Shown here: positions 57,270 through 64,000 of the stretch, piece after piece | Position numbering within the stretch: position 1 is the first letter of the stretch | Layout: each line of letters starts with the position of its first letter | Origin: Parasaccharibacter apium | Lineage (GTDB): Bacteria > Pseudomonadota > Alphaproteobacteria > Acetobacterales > Acetobacteraceae | Reading direction: 5' to 3' | Assembly: GCF_002592045.1 (NCBI RefSeq) | Contig: NZ_MEJG01000003.1 | Location: forward strand, 62,001-126,000 | DNA: 64,000 nt | Notes under the pieces: model-generated | What the model was told of the DNA's origin: nothing | Databases searched by the model: none | Seen by the model: the letters and a program-made list of their open reading frames with translations, nothing else | Made by a program: the position numbers and the translations under genes

Positions 57270-57805
57270 TACTTCTTCTTACCTTCTTTCTGACGCAGAA
57301 CTTCGGTCTCATAACGAACACCCTTGCCCTTATAAGGCTCAGGCTTACGGAAGCTGCGGATATCCAAAGCTACCTGACCAACGCGCTGCTTGTCGTTACC
57401 CTCAACCAAAATGGCTGTCGGACGCGGTGTTGTGATCTTCACATCAGATGGGATCGGATAGACCACATCATGTGAGAAACCGAGATTCATCACCAGATTG
57501 GAACCCTGAACAGCAGCACGGAAACCCGTTCCCTGAATCTCAAGCCCTTTCTGGAAACCTTCGGAAACACCCTTCACCATGTTTGCAAACACAGCGCGAG
57601 ATGTCCCCCACATCGTCCAACTCCGCGGGGTACGACCCCCTAGAGGAGAGACAGTGATCTTACCATCCGCAATCTTCACATCAACGAATGAAGATACCGG
57701 CACACTCAGCTCACCACGCTTGCCCTTGACGCAAAACATGCCGTCCTTGACAACCGCCTCAACCCCGGCGGGGAGCTCAATAGGATATTTACCTACGCGA
57801 GACAT
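57269..57805 (-). CDS. rplF: 50S ribosomal protein uL6
   Basis: uL6 lies near the factor-binding site of the large subunit and contacts the sarcin-ricin region. The 178 residues comprise the two similar domains, with [20 protein letters not shown] at the start, [20 protein letters not shown] in the middle and [20 protein letters not shown] at the end. It follows rpsH after 9 bases. Confidence 0.97.
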   Translation of the reverse strand: MSRVGKYPIELPAGVEAVVKDGMFCVKGKRGELSVPVSSFVDVKIADGKITVSPLGGRTPRSWTMWGTSRAVFANMVKGVSEGFQKGLEIQGTGFRAAVQGSNLVMNLGFSHDVVYPIPSDVKITTPRPTAILVEGNDKQRVGQVALDIRSFRKPEPYKGKGVRYETEVLRQKEGKKK

Positions 57806-57814
57806 ATTCCCTCC

Positions 57815-58213
57815 TTAGAAGACGCGGCAGAGGACCTCGCCACCAACATTGGCAGCACGAGCCTCAACGTCTGAAAGAACGCCACGCGGGGTGGAAAGGA
57901 TAGAAACACCCAAACCAGCATAAACGCGGGGCAACTCTTTGATCTTGGAATATACGCGACGCCCCGGGCGGGAAACACGGTGAATCTCACGAATCACAGG
58001 CTGGCCATCGCTATATTTCAACTCAATACGGAACTGAGAGATACCCTTACGGACCTCCTCAGTTGTGTAACCGCGAATATATCCTTCGCGCTTTAACGCC
58101 TCAAGCACGCTAGCGCGCAGTTTAGAGGCCGGAGCAACGCAAGCAGCATGGCGGGCACGCTGAGCGTTACGGACCCGGGTGAGCATATCACCCAATGGAT
58201 CAGACATAGACAT
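57815..58213 (-). CDS. rpsH: 30S ribosomal protein uS8
   Basis: uS8 binds the central 16S rRNA domain and in E. coli represses the spc operon by binding its own mRNA. The 132 residues show MSMSDPLGDMLTRVRNAQRA, GYIRGYTTEEVRKGISQF, and the RNA-binding C-terminal part RVYAGLGVSILSTPRGVLSD. It lies 13 bases after rpsN. No S8-type target was identified with certainty, but a large hairpin lies upstream of rpsN. Confidence 0.97.
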   Translation of the reverse strand: MSMSDPLGDMLTRVRNAQRARHAACVAPASKLRASVLEALKREGYIRGYTTEEVRKGISQFRIELKYSDGQPVIREIHRVSRPGRRVYSKIKELPRVYAGLGVSILSTPRGVLSDVEARAANVGGEVLCRVF

Positions 58214-58226
58214 TCAGACTACCCTT

Positions 58227-58532
58227 TTACCAGCTGGACTTAACCATGCCGGGGATTTGCCCCGTAGACGCCAAGTCACGCAGTGCAATACGGCACAGCT
58301 CAAACTTACGGTAATTCCCACGGGAGCGACCAGTAAGCTTACAACGCAAACGCACGCGAGTTTGAGAGCCATTGCGCGGCAATTTAGCCAGCTTCAGTGT
58401 TGCTTCGAAACGCTCTTCCATAGAAAGAGAGCGATTCTTAATCGTATTTTTAAGAGCGGTCCGTTTTTCACGATCACGCTGCGCCATCGCAGCACGACGA
58501 TTATTACGGTTCACCGCAGAGATTTTCGCCAT
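58227..58532 (-). CDS. rpsN: 30S ribosomal protein uS14, zinc-free form
   Basis: uS14 sits in the 30S head. At 101 residues and without the CxxC pairs of the 61-residue zinc type, this is the C-minus form. Recognisable parts are [40 protein letters not shown], and [20 protein letters not shown]. The 130-base gap to rplE is the widest in this part of the spc operon and holds a compound hairpin. Confidence 0.97.
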   Translation of the reverse strand: MAKISAVNRNNRRAAMAQRDREKRTALKNTIKNRSLSMEERFEATLKLAKLPRNGSQTRVRLRCKLTGRSRGNYRKFELCRIALRDLASTGQIPGMVKSSW

Positions 58533-58595
58533 CTCGAATCTTCTCCCGGAACCTGTCGGGCCTATCCCGACGGTTTTCCAATCAACGGAACTGTA

Positions 58596-58640
58596 GCGGA
58601 AACTTCCCCCTCATGTGAAGGGGGAAAATCTCCTTTCCGC
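58596..58640 (-). other. Compound hairpin between rplE and rpsN
   Basis: Inner arms TTCCCCCT and AGGGGGAA pair perfectly around a seven-base loop, and outer arms GCGGAAA and TTTCCGC pair outside them, leaving an asymmetric internal loop. Total is 15 pairs in a 45-base element centred in the rplE-rpsN gap. Such a bulged helix could be a regulatory protein target or processing site. The inner stem is shared with the hairpin at 37835-37867. Confidence 0.55.
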
Positions 58641-58662
58641 GATTGACACGAAAAAATGTCGC

Positions 58663-59229
58663 TTAGGACACAAACGGCAGATCAAATGCCTTTAAAAGAG
58701 CTTTCGCTTCTTCATCCGTTTTTGCCGTCGTCACAAAGATAATATCCATCCCACGGATGTCATCAACTTTGTCATAATCAATTTCCGGGAATACAATCTG
58801 CTCTTTCAGACCCATGGCAAAATTACCACGGCCATCAAAGCCTTTATTCGCCGGAAGACCACGGAAGTCACGGATACGCGGCATAGCGATCGTCACCAAA
58901 CGATCCAAAAACTCGTACATACGAGCCTTACGCAACGTCACCTTACATCCGATCGGCAATCCTTCACGAATGCGGAACCCCGCAACAGCCTTACGCGCTA
59001 CCGTCTTAACAGGCTTCTGACCAGAGATCAAAGCCATTTCCTCAACAGCGGCATCAAGCTTCTTTTGGTCAGCAGCGGCTTCACCGACACCCATATTCAA
59101 GACAATTTTCTCGAGCTTGGGGATCTGCATGTCGCTTTTATATCCGAACTGCTCACGCAACTTAGCACGGAGCTTGTTCTGATAATCTTGCTGCAAACGG
59201 GGCAGAACGGTACCTTTTTTATCGCTCAT
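58663..59229 (-). CDS. rplE: 50S ribosomal protein uL5
   Basis: uL5 binds 5S rRNA and contacts the P-site tRNA. The 188 residues show [60 protein letters not shown] and the end [20 protein letters not shown]. It follows rplX after 10 bases. All conserved parts are present and no frame break was seen. Confidence 0.98.
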   Translation of the reverse strand: MSDKKGTVLPRLQQDYQNKLRAKLREQFGYKSDMQIPKLEKIVLNMGVGEAAADQKKLDAAVEEMALISGQKPVKTVARKAVAGFRIREGLPIGCKVTLRKARMYEFLDRLVTIAMPRIRDFRGLPANKGFDGRGNFAMGLKEQIVFPEIDYDKVDDIRGMDIIFVTTAKTDEEAKALLKAFDLPFVS

Positions 59230-59239
59230 CGTTCGCTCC

Positions 59240-59560
59240 TCAGCCTTCGATCACTTCGCCGGTCACCTTAGCGACACGAACTTTGCGACCATCTTCCAGA
59301 ACACGGAAACCAACGCGTGTTGGTTTACCACTTTTCGGGTCGATCAGCTTCAGATTGGAGAGATGAACAGGCATCTCACGCTCAACAATACCGCCACCTT
59401 CGCCCATACGGTTCGGCTTTGTATGACGTTTTGCAATAGCAACGCCACGCACAACAGCCTTCTCAACCTTTGGCAGGACAGAAAGCACTTCCCCACGCGT
59501 ACCACGGGAACGCCCCGTTAGCACAAGAACCTGATCGCCTTTTTTAATACGTGCAGCCAT
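59240..59560 (-). CDS. rplX: 50S ribosomal protein uL24
   Basis: uL24 initiates large-subunit assembly and lies near the tunnel exit. The 106 residues have a KOW motif at the start ([20 protein letters not shown]) followed by [20 protein letters not shown] and [20 protein letters not shown]. Its start shares one base with the rplN stop, showing coupling in the spc operon. Confidence 0.97.
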   Translation of the reverse strand: MAARIKKGDQVLVLTGRSRGTRGEVLSVLPKVEKAVVRGVAIAKRHTKPNRMGEGGGIVEREMPVHLSNLKLIDPKSGKPTRVGFRVLEDGRKVRVAKVTGEVIEG

Positions 59561-59928
59561 TACAACACCTCCGGAGCAAGGGAGATGATCTTCATGAACT
59601 TACGCGCACGCAGCTCACGAACAACTGGGCCAAAGATACGTGTACCAATCGGCTCTTGCTGCTTATTCAGCAACACAGCGGCATTCCGATCAAAGCGAAT
59701 GGCAGAGCCATCAGCACGGCGCACCGGGTAAGATGTACGCACGATAACGGCCTGATGGACGTCACCTTTCTTCACCTTACCACGAGGAATCGCCTCTTTA
59801 ACGGATACGACAATGATGTCGCCGACCGAGGCGGTCTTCCGCTTGGAGCCGCCCAGCACCTTGATGCACTGCACCCGACGCGCACCAGAATTATCAGCCA
59901 CGTCTAGGTTGGTCTCGGGATGAATCAT
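59560..59928 (-). CDS. rplN: 50S ribosomal protein uL14
   Basis: uL14 forms an intersubunit bridge and is the binding site for silencing factor RsfS. The 122 residues match the family throughout: [60 protein letters not shown] and [20 protein letters not shown]. It opens the spc part of the cluster, 12 bases after rpsQ. Confidence 0.98.
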   Translation of the reverse strand: MIHPETNLDVADNSGARRVQCIKVLGGSKRKTASVGDIIVVSVKEAIPRGKVKKGDVHQAVIVRTSYPVRRADGSAIRFDRNAAVLLNKQQEPIGTRIFGPVVRELRARKFMKIISLAPEVL

Positions 59929-59940
59929 CTGTCTACCCCC

Positions 59941-60216
59941 TTATGCGCCGACAGAAGACGATGCAGCCTCAGCAACATCGACTCCATTGCGGGAAATGAC
60001 CGTCCATGTCTTGCGCTTGGAAAGCGGTGCACATTCAACAATGCGTACCACATCACCAATCTTGCATGCGTTAGCATCATCATGCGCTGCATACTTTTTG
60101 GAACGGCGGATAAACTTTTTATAGAGCGGATGCATCACGCGACGATCAACAAGAACAGTTACCGTCTTGTCCATCTTATCGCTCGTCACCCGCCCTGTCA
60201 GGACGCGCCTTGGCAT
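59941..60216 (-). CDS. rpsQ: 30S ribosomal protein uS17
   Basis: uS17 is an OB-fold protein needed early in 30S assembly. The 91 residues show [40 protein letters not shown] and [21 protein letters not shown] short Ala/Ser tail is added at the end. It lies 13 bases after rpmC, in standard S10-operon order. Confidence 0.97.
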   Translation of the reverse strand: MPRRVLTGRVTSDKMDKTVTVLVDRRVMHPLYKKFIRRSKKYAAHDDANACKIGDVVRIVECAPLSKRKTWTVISRNGVDVAEAASSSVGA

Positions 60217-60229
60217 CGTCCGTCTCCTC

Positions 60230-60466
60230 TCAGGACTTTGCGGCGGACGTTTTTGCGCCCGCGCGGTTCTTCGACTGGTTCAGCAATGTTTTGATACGCG
60301 CGACAGCACGACGCACAATCTTAACACGGCTGCTATTCTCGGATTGGCCTGTGGCCGCAGCAAAACGCTGGTTGATCTGCTCACGCTTCAAATCCACGAG
60401 GAGAGTCTTCAACTCATCCTCGCTTTTAGCGCGCAGATCAGCAACCTTATAGGTCGTTTCAGCCAT
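60230..60466 (-). CDS. rpmC: 50S ribosomal protein uL29
   Basis: uL29 sits at the tunnel exit and helps dock SRP and trigger factor. The 78 residues have the two-helix core ([58 protein letters not shown]) and a lysine/alanine tail. ATG 60466 is chosen because GGAGG lies seven bases upstream. A TTG two codons earlier would overlap the rplP stop. Confidence 0.95.
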   Translation of the reverse strand: MAETTYKVADLRAKSEDELKTLLVDLKREQINQRFAAATGQSENSSRVKIVRRAVARIKTLLNQSKNRAGAKTSAAKS

Positions 60467-60468
60467 TC

Positions 60469-60885
60469 TCAAGCCTCCCCGATACGCTGAATGAACTTGG
60501 TCTTAATAGGCAACTTTGCAGCAGCCAAGCTAAGAGCCAAGCGAGCAACCTCCGGGGGCACCCCTTCGATCTCGAAAAGGATACGACCCGGTTTTACGCG
60601 GGCTGCCCAGTACTCGGGGTTACCTTTACCGGAACCCATACGCACTTCTGCCGGCTTTGTCGAGACCGGAGTGTCCGGAAAAATACGAATCCAGACACGC
60701 CCAGCACGCTTCATCGCACGAGTGATCGCACGACGAGACGCCTCAATCTGCCGAGCTGTGATACGCTCTGGCTCCAGAGCCTTCAGGCCATACGCACCGA
60801 AATTCAGCTGCGTACCACCCTTAGCTAAGCCATGAATACGGCCCTTATGAGCCTTACGAAACTTTGTCCGCTTTGGAGAAAGCAT
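60469..60885 (-). CDS. rplP: 50S ribosomal protein uL16
   Basis: uL16 lies beside the A-site tRNA and is added late in 50S assembly. The 138 residues show [80 protein letters not shown] and [12 protein letters not shown]. It follows rpsC after 56 bases and precedes rpmC by 2. Confidence 0.98.
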   Translation of the reverse strand: MLSPKRTKFRKAHKGRIHGLAKGGTQLNFGAYGLKALEPERITARQIEASRRAITRAMKRAGRVWIRIFPDTPVSTKPAEVRMGSGKGNPEYWAARVKPGRILFEIEGVPPEVARLALSLAAAKLPIKTKFIQRIGEA

Positions 60886-60941
60886 AATTTTCTATCCTCA
60901 CTTCAAGCACCTCAGATAAAAGACGGGGTAATCCCCGCCCC

Positions 60942-61619
60942 TTAACGCTGGGGAGCCTGCTCCGCAGCACGACGGTCCTGAGCCATTGGGTCATGAGCCA
61001 GGATCTCACCTTTAAAGATCCAAACCTTCACCCCACAGGAACCGTAAGTGGTGTGCGCTGTAGAAGTTCCATAATCGATATCCGCACGCAATGTATGCAA
61101 CGGAACACGACCCTCACGATACTGCTCATCACGAGCAATCTCAGCACCGCCAAGACGCCCACTACATGTGATGCGAATACCCTGAGCCCCCAGACGCATA
61201 GCGGACTGGATGGACCGCTTCATCGCACGACGGAACGCAACGCGACGCTCCAATTGCTGCGCAATGCTATCCGCCACTAATGTAGCATCAATCTCCGGCT
61301 TGCGGATCTCAACGATATTCAGCGCGACATCGGCCTTGGCCATACGACTAAGGGTTTTGCGCAGAGCATCAATGTCCTGCCCCTTCTTACCGATAATCAC
61401 ACCAGGACGCGCAGCATAAATCGTCACACGCGGTTTCTTCGCTGGACGCTCAATAACAACACGGGCAACGCCAGCACCAGAAAGCTTCTTGCGCAAGAAA
61501 GCACGTAGCTTCAAGTCCTCATGGAGGAGGCGGGCATAATCCCCACCTGCATACCAGCGGCTATCCCATGTACGATTGACACCGAGCCGCAGCCCGATCG
61601 GATTAACCTTATGTCCCAT
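60942..61619 (-). CDS. rpsC: 30S ribosomal protein uS3
   Basis: uS3 helps form the mRNA entry pore and has helicase-like activity. The 225 residues contain [20 protein letters not shown], the KH motif [33 protein letters not shown]-type core (here [20 protein letters not shown]) and [20 protein letters not shown], followed by [18 protein letters not shown]. The basic tail is short. It is 3 bases after rplV. Confidence 0.98.
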   Translation of the reverse strand: MGHKVNPIGLRLGVNRTWDSRWYAGGDYARLLHEDLKLRAFLRKKLSGAGVARVVIERPAKKPRVTIYAARPGVIIGKKGQDIDALRKTLSRMAKADVALNIVEIRKPEIDATLVADSIAQQLERRVAFRRAMKRSIQSAMRLGAQGIRITCSGRLGGAEIARDEQYREGRVPLHTLRADIDYGTSTAHTTYGSCGVKVWIFKGEILAHDPMAQDRRAAEQAPQR

Positions 61620-61622
61620 AGA

Positions 61623-62048
61623 TCAGGCTGCCTTCTGCTCTTTGGAGTTCTTGCCAGCTTTAGGGGCCTCAACAGCCTCTGCGCGCTCAGCAACAACAAT
61701 CTTCAGGTGACTGAAAAACTTCTCAACACGCGCAGACCGACCACGGCCACGAGCATGGAAGCGTTTCATCACGATCGACTTGCCAACCTCGGCAGTTTTC
61801 ACCACCAGCTTATCAACATCAAGCTGGTGATTATTCTCTGCGTTAGCGACGGCACTCTCAAGAGCCTTCTTCACCTGCTGGGCGATACGGCGGCGTGAGA
61901 ATGTCAACGCAGCAATAGCCTTATCAGCTGGCTGATTACGAATCGTCGCAGCAACCAAGTTCAATTTACGCGGGCTAACACGAATATTGCGGGCAACTGC
62001 CTGCGCCTCTGTATCAGCCAAGGTGCGGATGTGCTTAGGCTTACTCAT
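61623..62048 (-). CDS. rplV: 50S ribosomal protein uL22
   Basis: uL22 extends a hairpin into the exit tunnel. The 141 residues show the core [40 protein letters not shown] and the hairpin region [22 protein letters not shown]-terminal basic and alanine-rich tail of about 25 residues ([15 protein letters not shown] at its end) goes beyond the E. coli protein. It follows rpsS by 2 bases. Confidence 0.97.
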   Translation of the reverse strand: MSKPKHIRTLADTEAQAVARNIRVSPRKLNLVAATIRNQPADKAIAALTFSRRRIAQQVKKALESAVANAENNHQLDVDKLVVKTAEVGKSIVMKRFHARGRGRSARVEKFFSHLKIVVAERAEAVEAPKAGKNSKEQKAA

Positions 62049-62050
62049 GC

Positions 62051-62329
62051 TCAGCCTCGCTTCGATTTCTTATCGGAACCATGACCGGTATAAGTACGGG
62101 TCGGAGAAAACTCCCCAAACTTATGACCAACCATATGCTCCGTAACCTGCACAGGCAGGAACTTCTGACCATTATAGACGCCGAACGTCAGCCCGACAAA
62201 CTGCGGCAGGATGGTGGAACGACGCGACCAAATCTTGATCACCTCGTTCCGGCCCGACGCACGAGCCTTTTCAGCCTTACCAAACAGATACCCGTCGACG
62301 AACGGGCCTTTCCAGACGGAACGTGCCAT
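62051..62329 (-). CDS. rpsS: 30S ribosomal protein uS19
   Basis: uS19 partners uS13 in the 30S head. The 92 residues match closely: [60 protein letters not shown] and [20 protein letters not shown]. It lies between rplB (16 bases upstream) and rplV. Confidence 0.98.
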   Translation of the reverse strand: MARSVWKGPFVDGYLFGKAEKARASGRNEVIKIWSRRSTILPQFVGLTFGVYNGQKFLPVQVTEHMVGHKFGEFSPTRTYTGHGSDKKSKRG

Positions 62330-62345
62330 CTTCTATGCCCCTTTC

Positions 62346-63176
62346 TTACTTACCAGTTTTACGACGACGGATAATCAGGCTGTCCGTCTTCTTGTTGGTG
62401 CGTGTTTTATAGCCCTTTGTCGGCACACCCCAAGGTGTCACAGGGTGACGACCACCAGACGTACGCCCTTCACCACCACCATGCGGATGGTCAACAGGGT
62501 TCATAACCACACCACGGTTATGCGGACGACGACCCATCCAACGACGGCGACCAGCCTTACCGAAATGCTGGTTCATGTTGTCCGGATTAGACACAGCACC
62601 AACCGTTGCCATGCACTCACCGCGCACAATACGCAGCTCACCAGATTGCAACTTGATCTGCGCGTAACCAGCATCCTTACCGACCAGCTGAGCATAATTC
62701 CCAGCGGAACGGGCAAGCTTACCGCCAGCACCTGGCTTTAGCTCAATATTATGAATGATGGTCCCCACCGGCATAGACGCCAGCGGCATAGCGTTCCCTG
62801 GGCGCACATCAGCATGATGAGCTGCAATCACACGATCGCCAGCCTTCACGCGCTGAGGAGCCAGAATGTAAGCCAGCTCGCCATCTTCATAACGGATGAG
62901 TGCGATGAAGGCTGTACGGTTAGGGTCATATTCCAGACGCTCAACCGTCGCAGCAATATCAAACTTACGCCGCTTGAAATCAACATAACGATAAGACTGT
63001 TTATGCCCGCCACCACGGAAGCGCACAGTTGTACGCCCGTAATTATTGCGACCACCGGTCTTGTTTTTACCTTCCGTCAACTGCTTGACGGGCTTGCCTT
63101 TCCAAAGCTCGCTCCGGTCAATCAGCACGGTACCACGAGTGCTTGGTGTCGTGGGATTAAAGTGCTTCAGTGCCAT
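62346..63176 (-). CDS. rplB: 50S ribosomal protein uL2
   Basis: uL2 is required for subunit joining and peptidyl-transferase activity. The 276 residues include [80 protein letters not shown] and the catalytic-loop region [20 protein letters not shown], then [20 protein letters not shown]. It is followed by rpsS. Confidence 0.98.
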   Translation of the reverse strand: MALKHFNPTTPSTRGTVLIDRSELWKGKPVKQLTEGKNKTGGRNNYGRTTVRFRGGGHKQSYRYVDFKRRKFDIAATVERLEYDPNRTAFIALIRYEDGELAYILAPQRVKAGDRVIAAHHADVRPGNAMPLASMPVGTIIHNIELKPGAGGKLARSAGNYAQLVGKDAGYAQIKLQSGELRIVRGECMATVGAVSNPDNMNQHFGKAGRRRWMGRRPHNRGVVMNPVDHPHGGGEGRTSGGRHPVTPWGVPTKGYKTRTNKKTDSLIIRRRKTGK

Positions 63177-63194
63177 AGTATATTACCCCGCGCG

Positions 63195-63536
63195 TCAACC
63201 AAGCTTCGCTGTAAGGTCGATTGATTGACCTTCAGCAAGCTGAACATACGCCTTCTTAACATCAGAACGGCGACCTGGACGACCCTTAACGCGCTTTATC
63301 TTACCCTTTTGGACCAAAGTGCTGACACCAGCAACCTTCACCTTAAAGAGTGTCTCAACAGCGACCTTAATCTGCGGCTTAGTAGCTTCCAAAGCAACTT
63401 TGAAAACCACCTGATTCTTCTCAGAAAGAAGTGTAGCCTTCTCCGTGATCAACGGCGCACGCAGAACATCGAACAAAGCCTCTTGAGACAGATTCGCTGC
63501 GGCCTTACGGGCATTCAAAACAGTTTTTGTTGTCAT
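63195..63536 (-). CDS. rplW: 50S ribosomal protein uL23
   Basis: uL23 at the tunnel exit docks trigger factor and SRP. The 113 residues start with a short nonstandard extension ([20 protein letters not shown]) before the core [40 protein letters not shown] and [20 protein letters not shown]. The ATG overlaps the rplD stop by 4 bases, giving coupled translation. Confidence 0.97.
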   Translation of the reverse strand: MTTKTVLNARKAAANLSQEALFDVLRAPLITEKATLLSEKNQVVFKVALEATKPQIKVAVETLFKVKVAGVSTLVQKGKIKRVKGRPGRRSDVKKAYVQLAEGQSIDLTAKLG

Positions 63537-64000
63537 GCCAGACGCTCCTTGAGACCCTCAAGAGCAGCGTGGGTAATTACCAACACATCATGCTTGAGAA
63601 TATCATAAACATTCGCCCCAACCGTGGGCAGAAGATCAATCTTCGGCAGGTTGGAAATTGCGCGTGCGAAAGGCTGATCAGCCACTTGATCAACAATCAA
63701 AGCAGAAGAGCAACCGAGAGCCTTCAGACGAACTGCCGCATCGCGTGTTTTCTCAACACCAGAGAGGTCCTTAAGGATAATCAACTTACCTTCAGACGCT
63801 TTCTGCGAAACAGCGGAACGCAAACCAAGGCGCCGCACCTTCTTGGGCAAATCAAAGCCATGATCGCGCACAACTGGCCCATGAACCACACCACCAGTAC
63901 GGAACTGCGGTGCTCTCAAAGAGCCTTGACGAGCAGAGCCCGTCCCCTTTTGGCGATACGGCTTTTTTGTCGTACCAGAAACAGCACCCATGCCACGCGT
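63533..64000 (-). CDS. rplD: 50S ribosomal protein uL4, 5' end outside window
   Basis: uL4 lines the exit tunnel and, in E. coli, represses the S10 operon by attenuation. The reading frame is open to the last base, with T-R-G preceding [20 protein letters not shown]. In the family this TRG-(x)n-KPxRQKGTGxAR loop is internal (near residue 60), so the true start is beyond the window. The rest is complete: [40 protein letters not shown] and the end [20 protein letters not shown]. About 155 codons are present. Confidence 0.96.
   Translation of the reverse strand, partial: TRGMGAVSGTTKKPYRQKGTGSARQGSLRAPQFRTGGVVHGPVVRDHGFDLPKKVRRLGLRSAVSQKASEGKLIILKDLSGVEKTRDAAVRLKALGCSSALIVDQVADQPFARAISNLPKIDLLPTVGANVYDILKHDVLVITHAALEGLKERLA

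Noticed and set aside
1-64000. CRISPR arrays, tRNA or rRNA genes, transposases, phage genes
   Set aside because: No regularly spaced repeats, cloverleaf-like segments or transposase/integrase motifs were noticed when reading both strands.

Overview
The window looks like chromosomal core DNA of an alphaproteobacterium, most probably an acetic acid bacterium (Acetobacteraceae). The reasons are the CcrM-type GANTC methyltransferase next to rnhB, the DUF1285/cca and MoxR/DUF58/DUF4159 gene blocks, the ribosomal order rplQ-rpoA-rpsK-rpsM-adk-secY-rplO with no rpmJ, an acid-rich RpoD, and the general protein character. The family assignment is an inference from gene content; no 16S gene is present. 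Base composition is moderately GC-rich throughout, except for one clearly AT-richer island at about 20.75-22.4 kb. No IS element, prophage, CRISPR array, tRNA or rRNA gene was seen, and no gene-free stretch exceeds 300 bases.

Layout: 1-4.5 kb (+) outer-membrane biogenesis and ribosome maturation (lptD, cut by the window start; surA; rsmA). 4.5-11.4 kb (-) cfa, then rplI-rpsR-rpsF, rpoD and dnaG. 11.5-13.5 kb (+) two tandem EamA/DMT exporters, convergent with yqeY. 14.1-20.7 kb (+) carA-carB, greA, ilvA. 20.85-22.4 kb (+) an AT-rich phosphoethanolamine transferase gene split by a frameshift in a T6 run. 22.4-26.4 kb msrB (-), then envC, ctpA and rppH (+), a cell-wall and RNA-turnover block. 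26.4-30 kb (-) DUF1285-cca-ABC exporter. 30.1-37 kb (+) MoxR AAA+ ATPase, DUF58, DUF4159 and vWA/amidotransferase-like membrane proteins, overlapping like an operon. 37.1-41 kb a secreted ankyrin protein (+), then a small membrane protein, ccrM, rnhB, a GYF-domain membrane protein and a DUF883 protein (-). 41.3-50.6 kb (+) an MdtABC-like RND efflux operon whose outer-membrane channel gene is split by a frameshift in a C6 run. 50.7-64 kb (-) a 56-residue membrane peptide and then the alpha, spc and S10 ribosomal operons from rplQ back to rplD, which is cut by the window end.

Most noteworthy: (1) carA is fused in frame to a 64-codon Cro/YdaS-like helix-turn-helix segment and preceded by two near-identical 17-bp dyads exactly 50 bp apart. 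A second ribosome-binding site inside the gene could give both a long HTH-CarA and an ordinary CarA, suggesting an autoregulated pyrimidine/arginine entry enzyme. (2) Two envelope genes, the phosphoethanolamine transferase and the RND outer-membrane channel, are each broken by a -1 shift at a six-base homopolymer that also forms an X XXY YYZ heptamer. Phase variation, programmed frameshifting and sequencing error all need to be separated. (3) Three GANTC sites lie within 48 bp upstream of rnhB-ccrM. (4) Large hairpins sit between rplE and rpsN and between rplO and secY. (5) A Cys-tailed 56-residue membrane peptide resembles the membrane anchor of DUF883 proteins.
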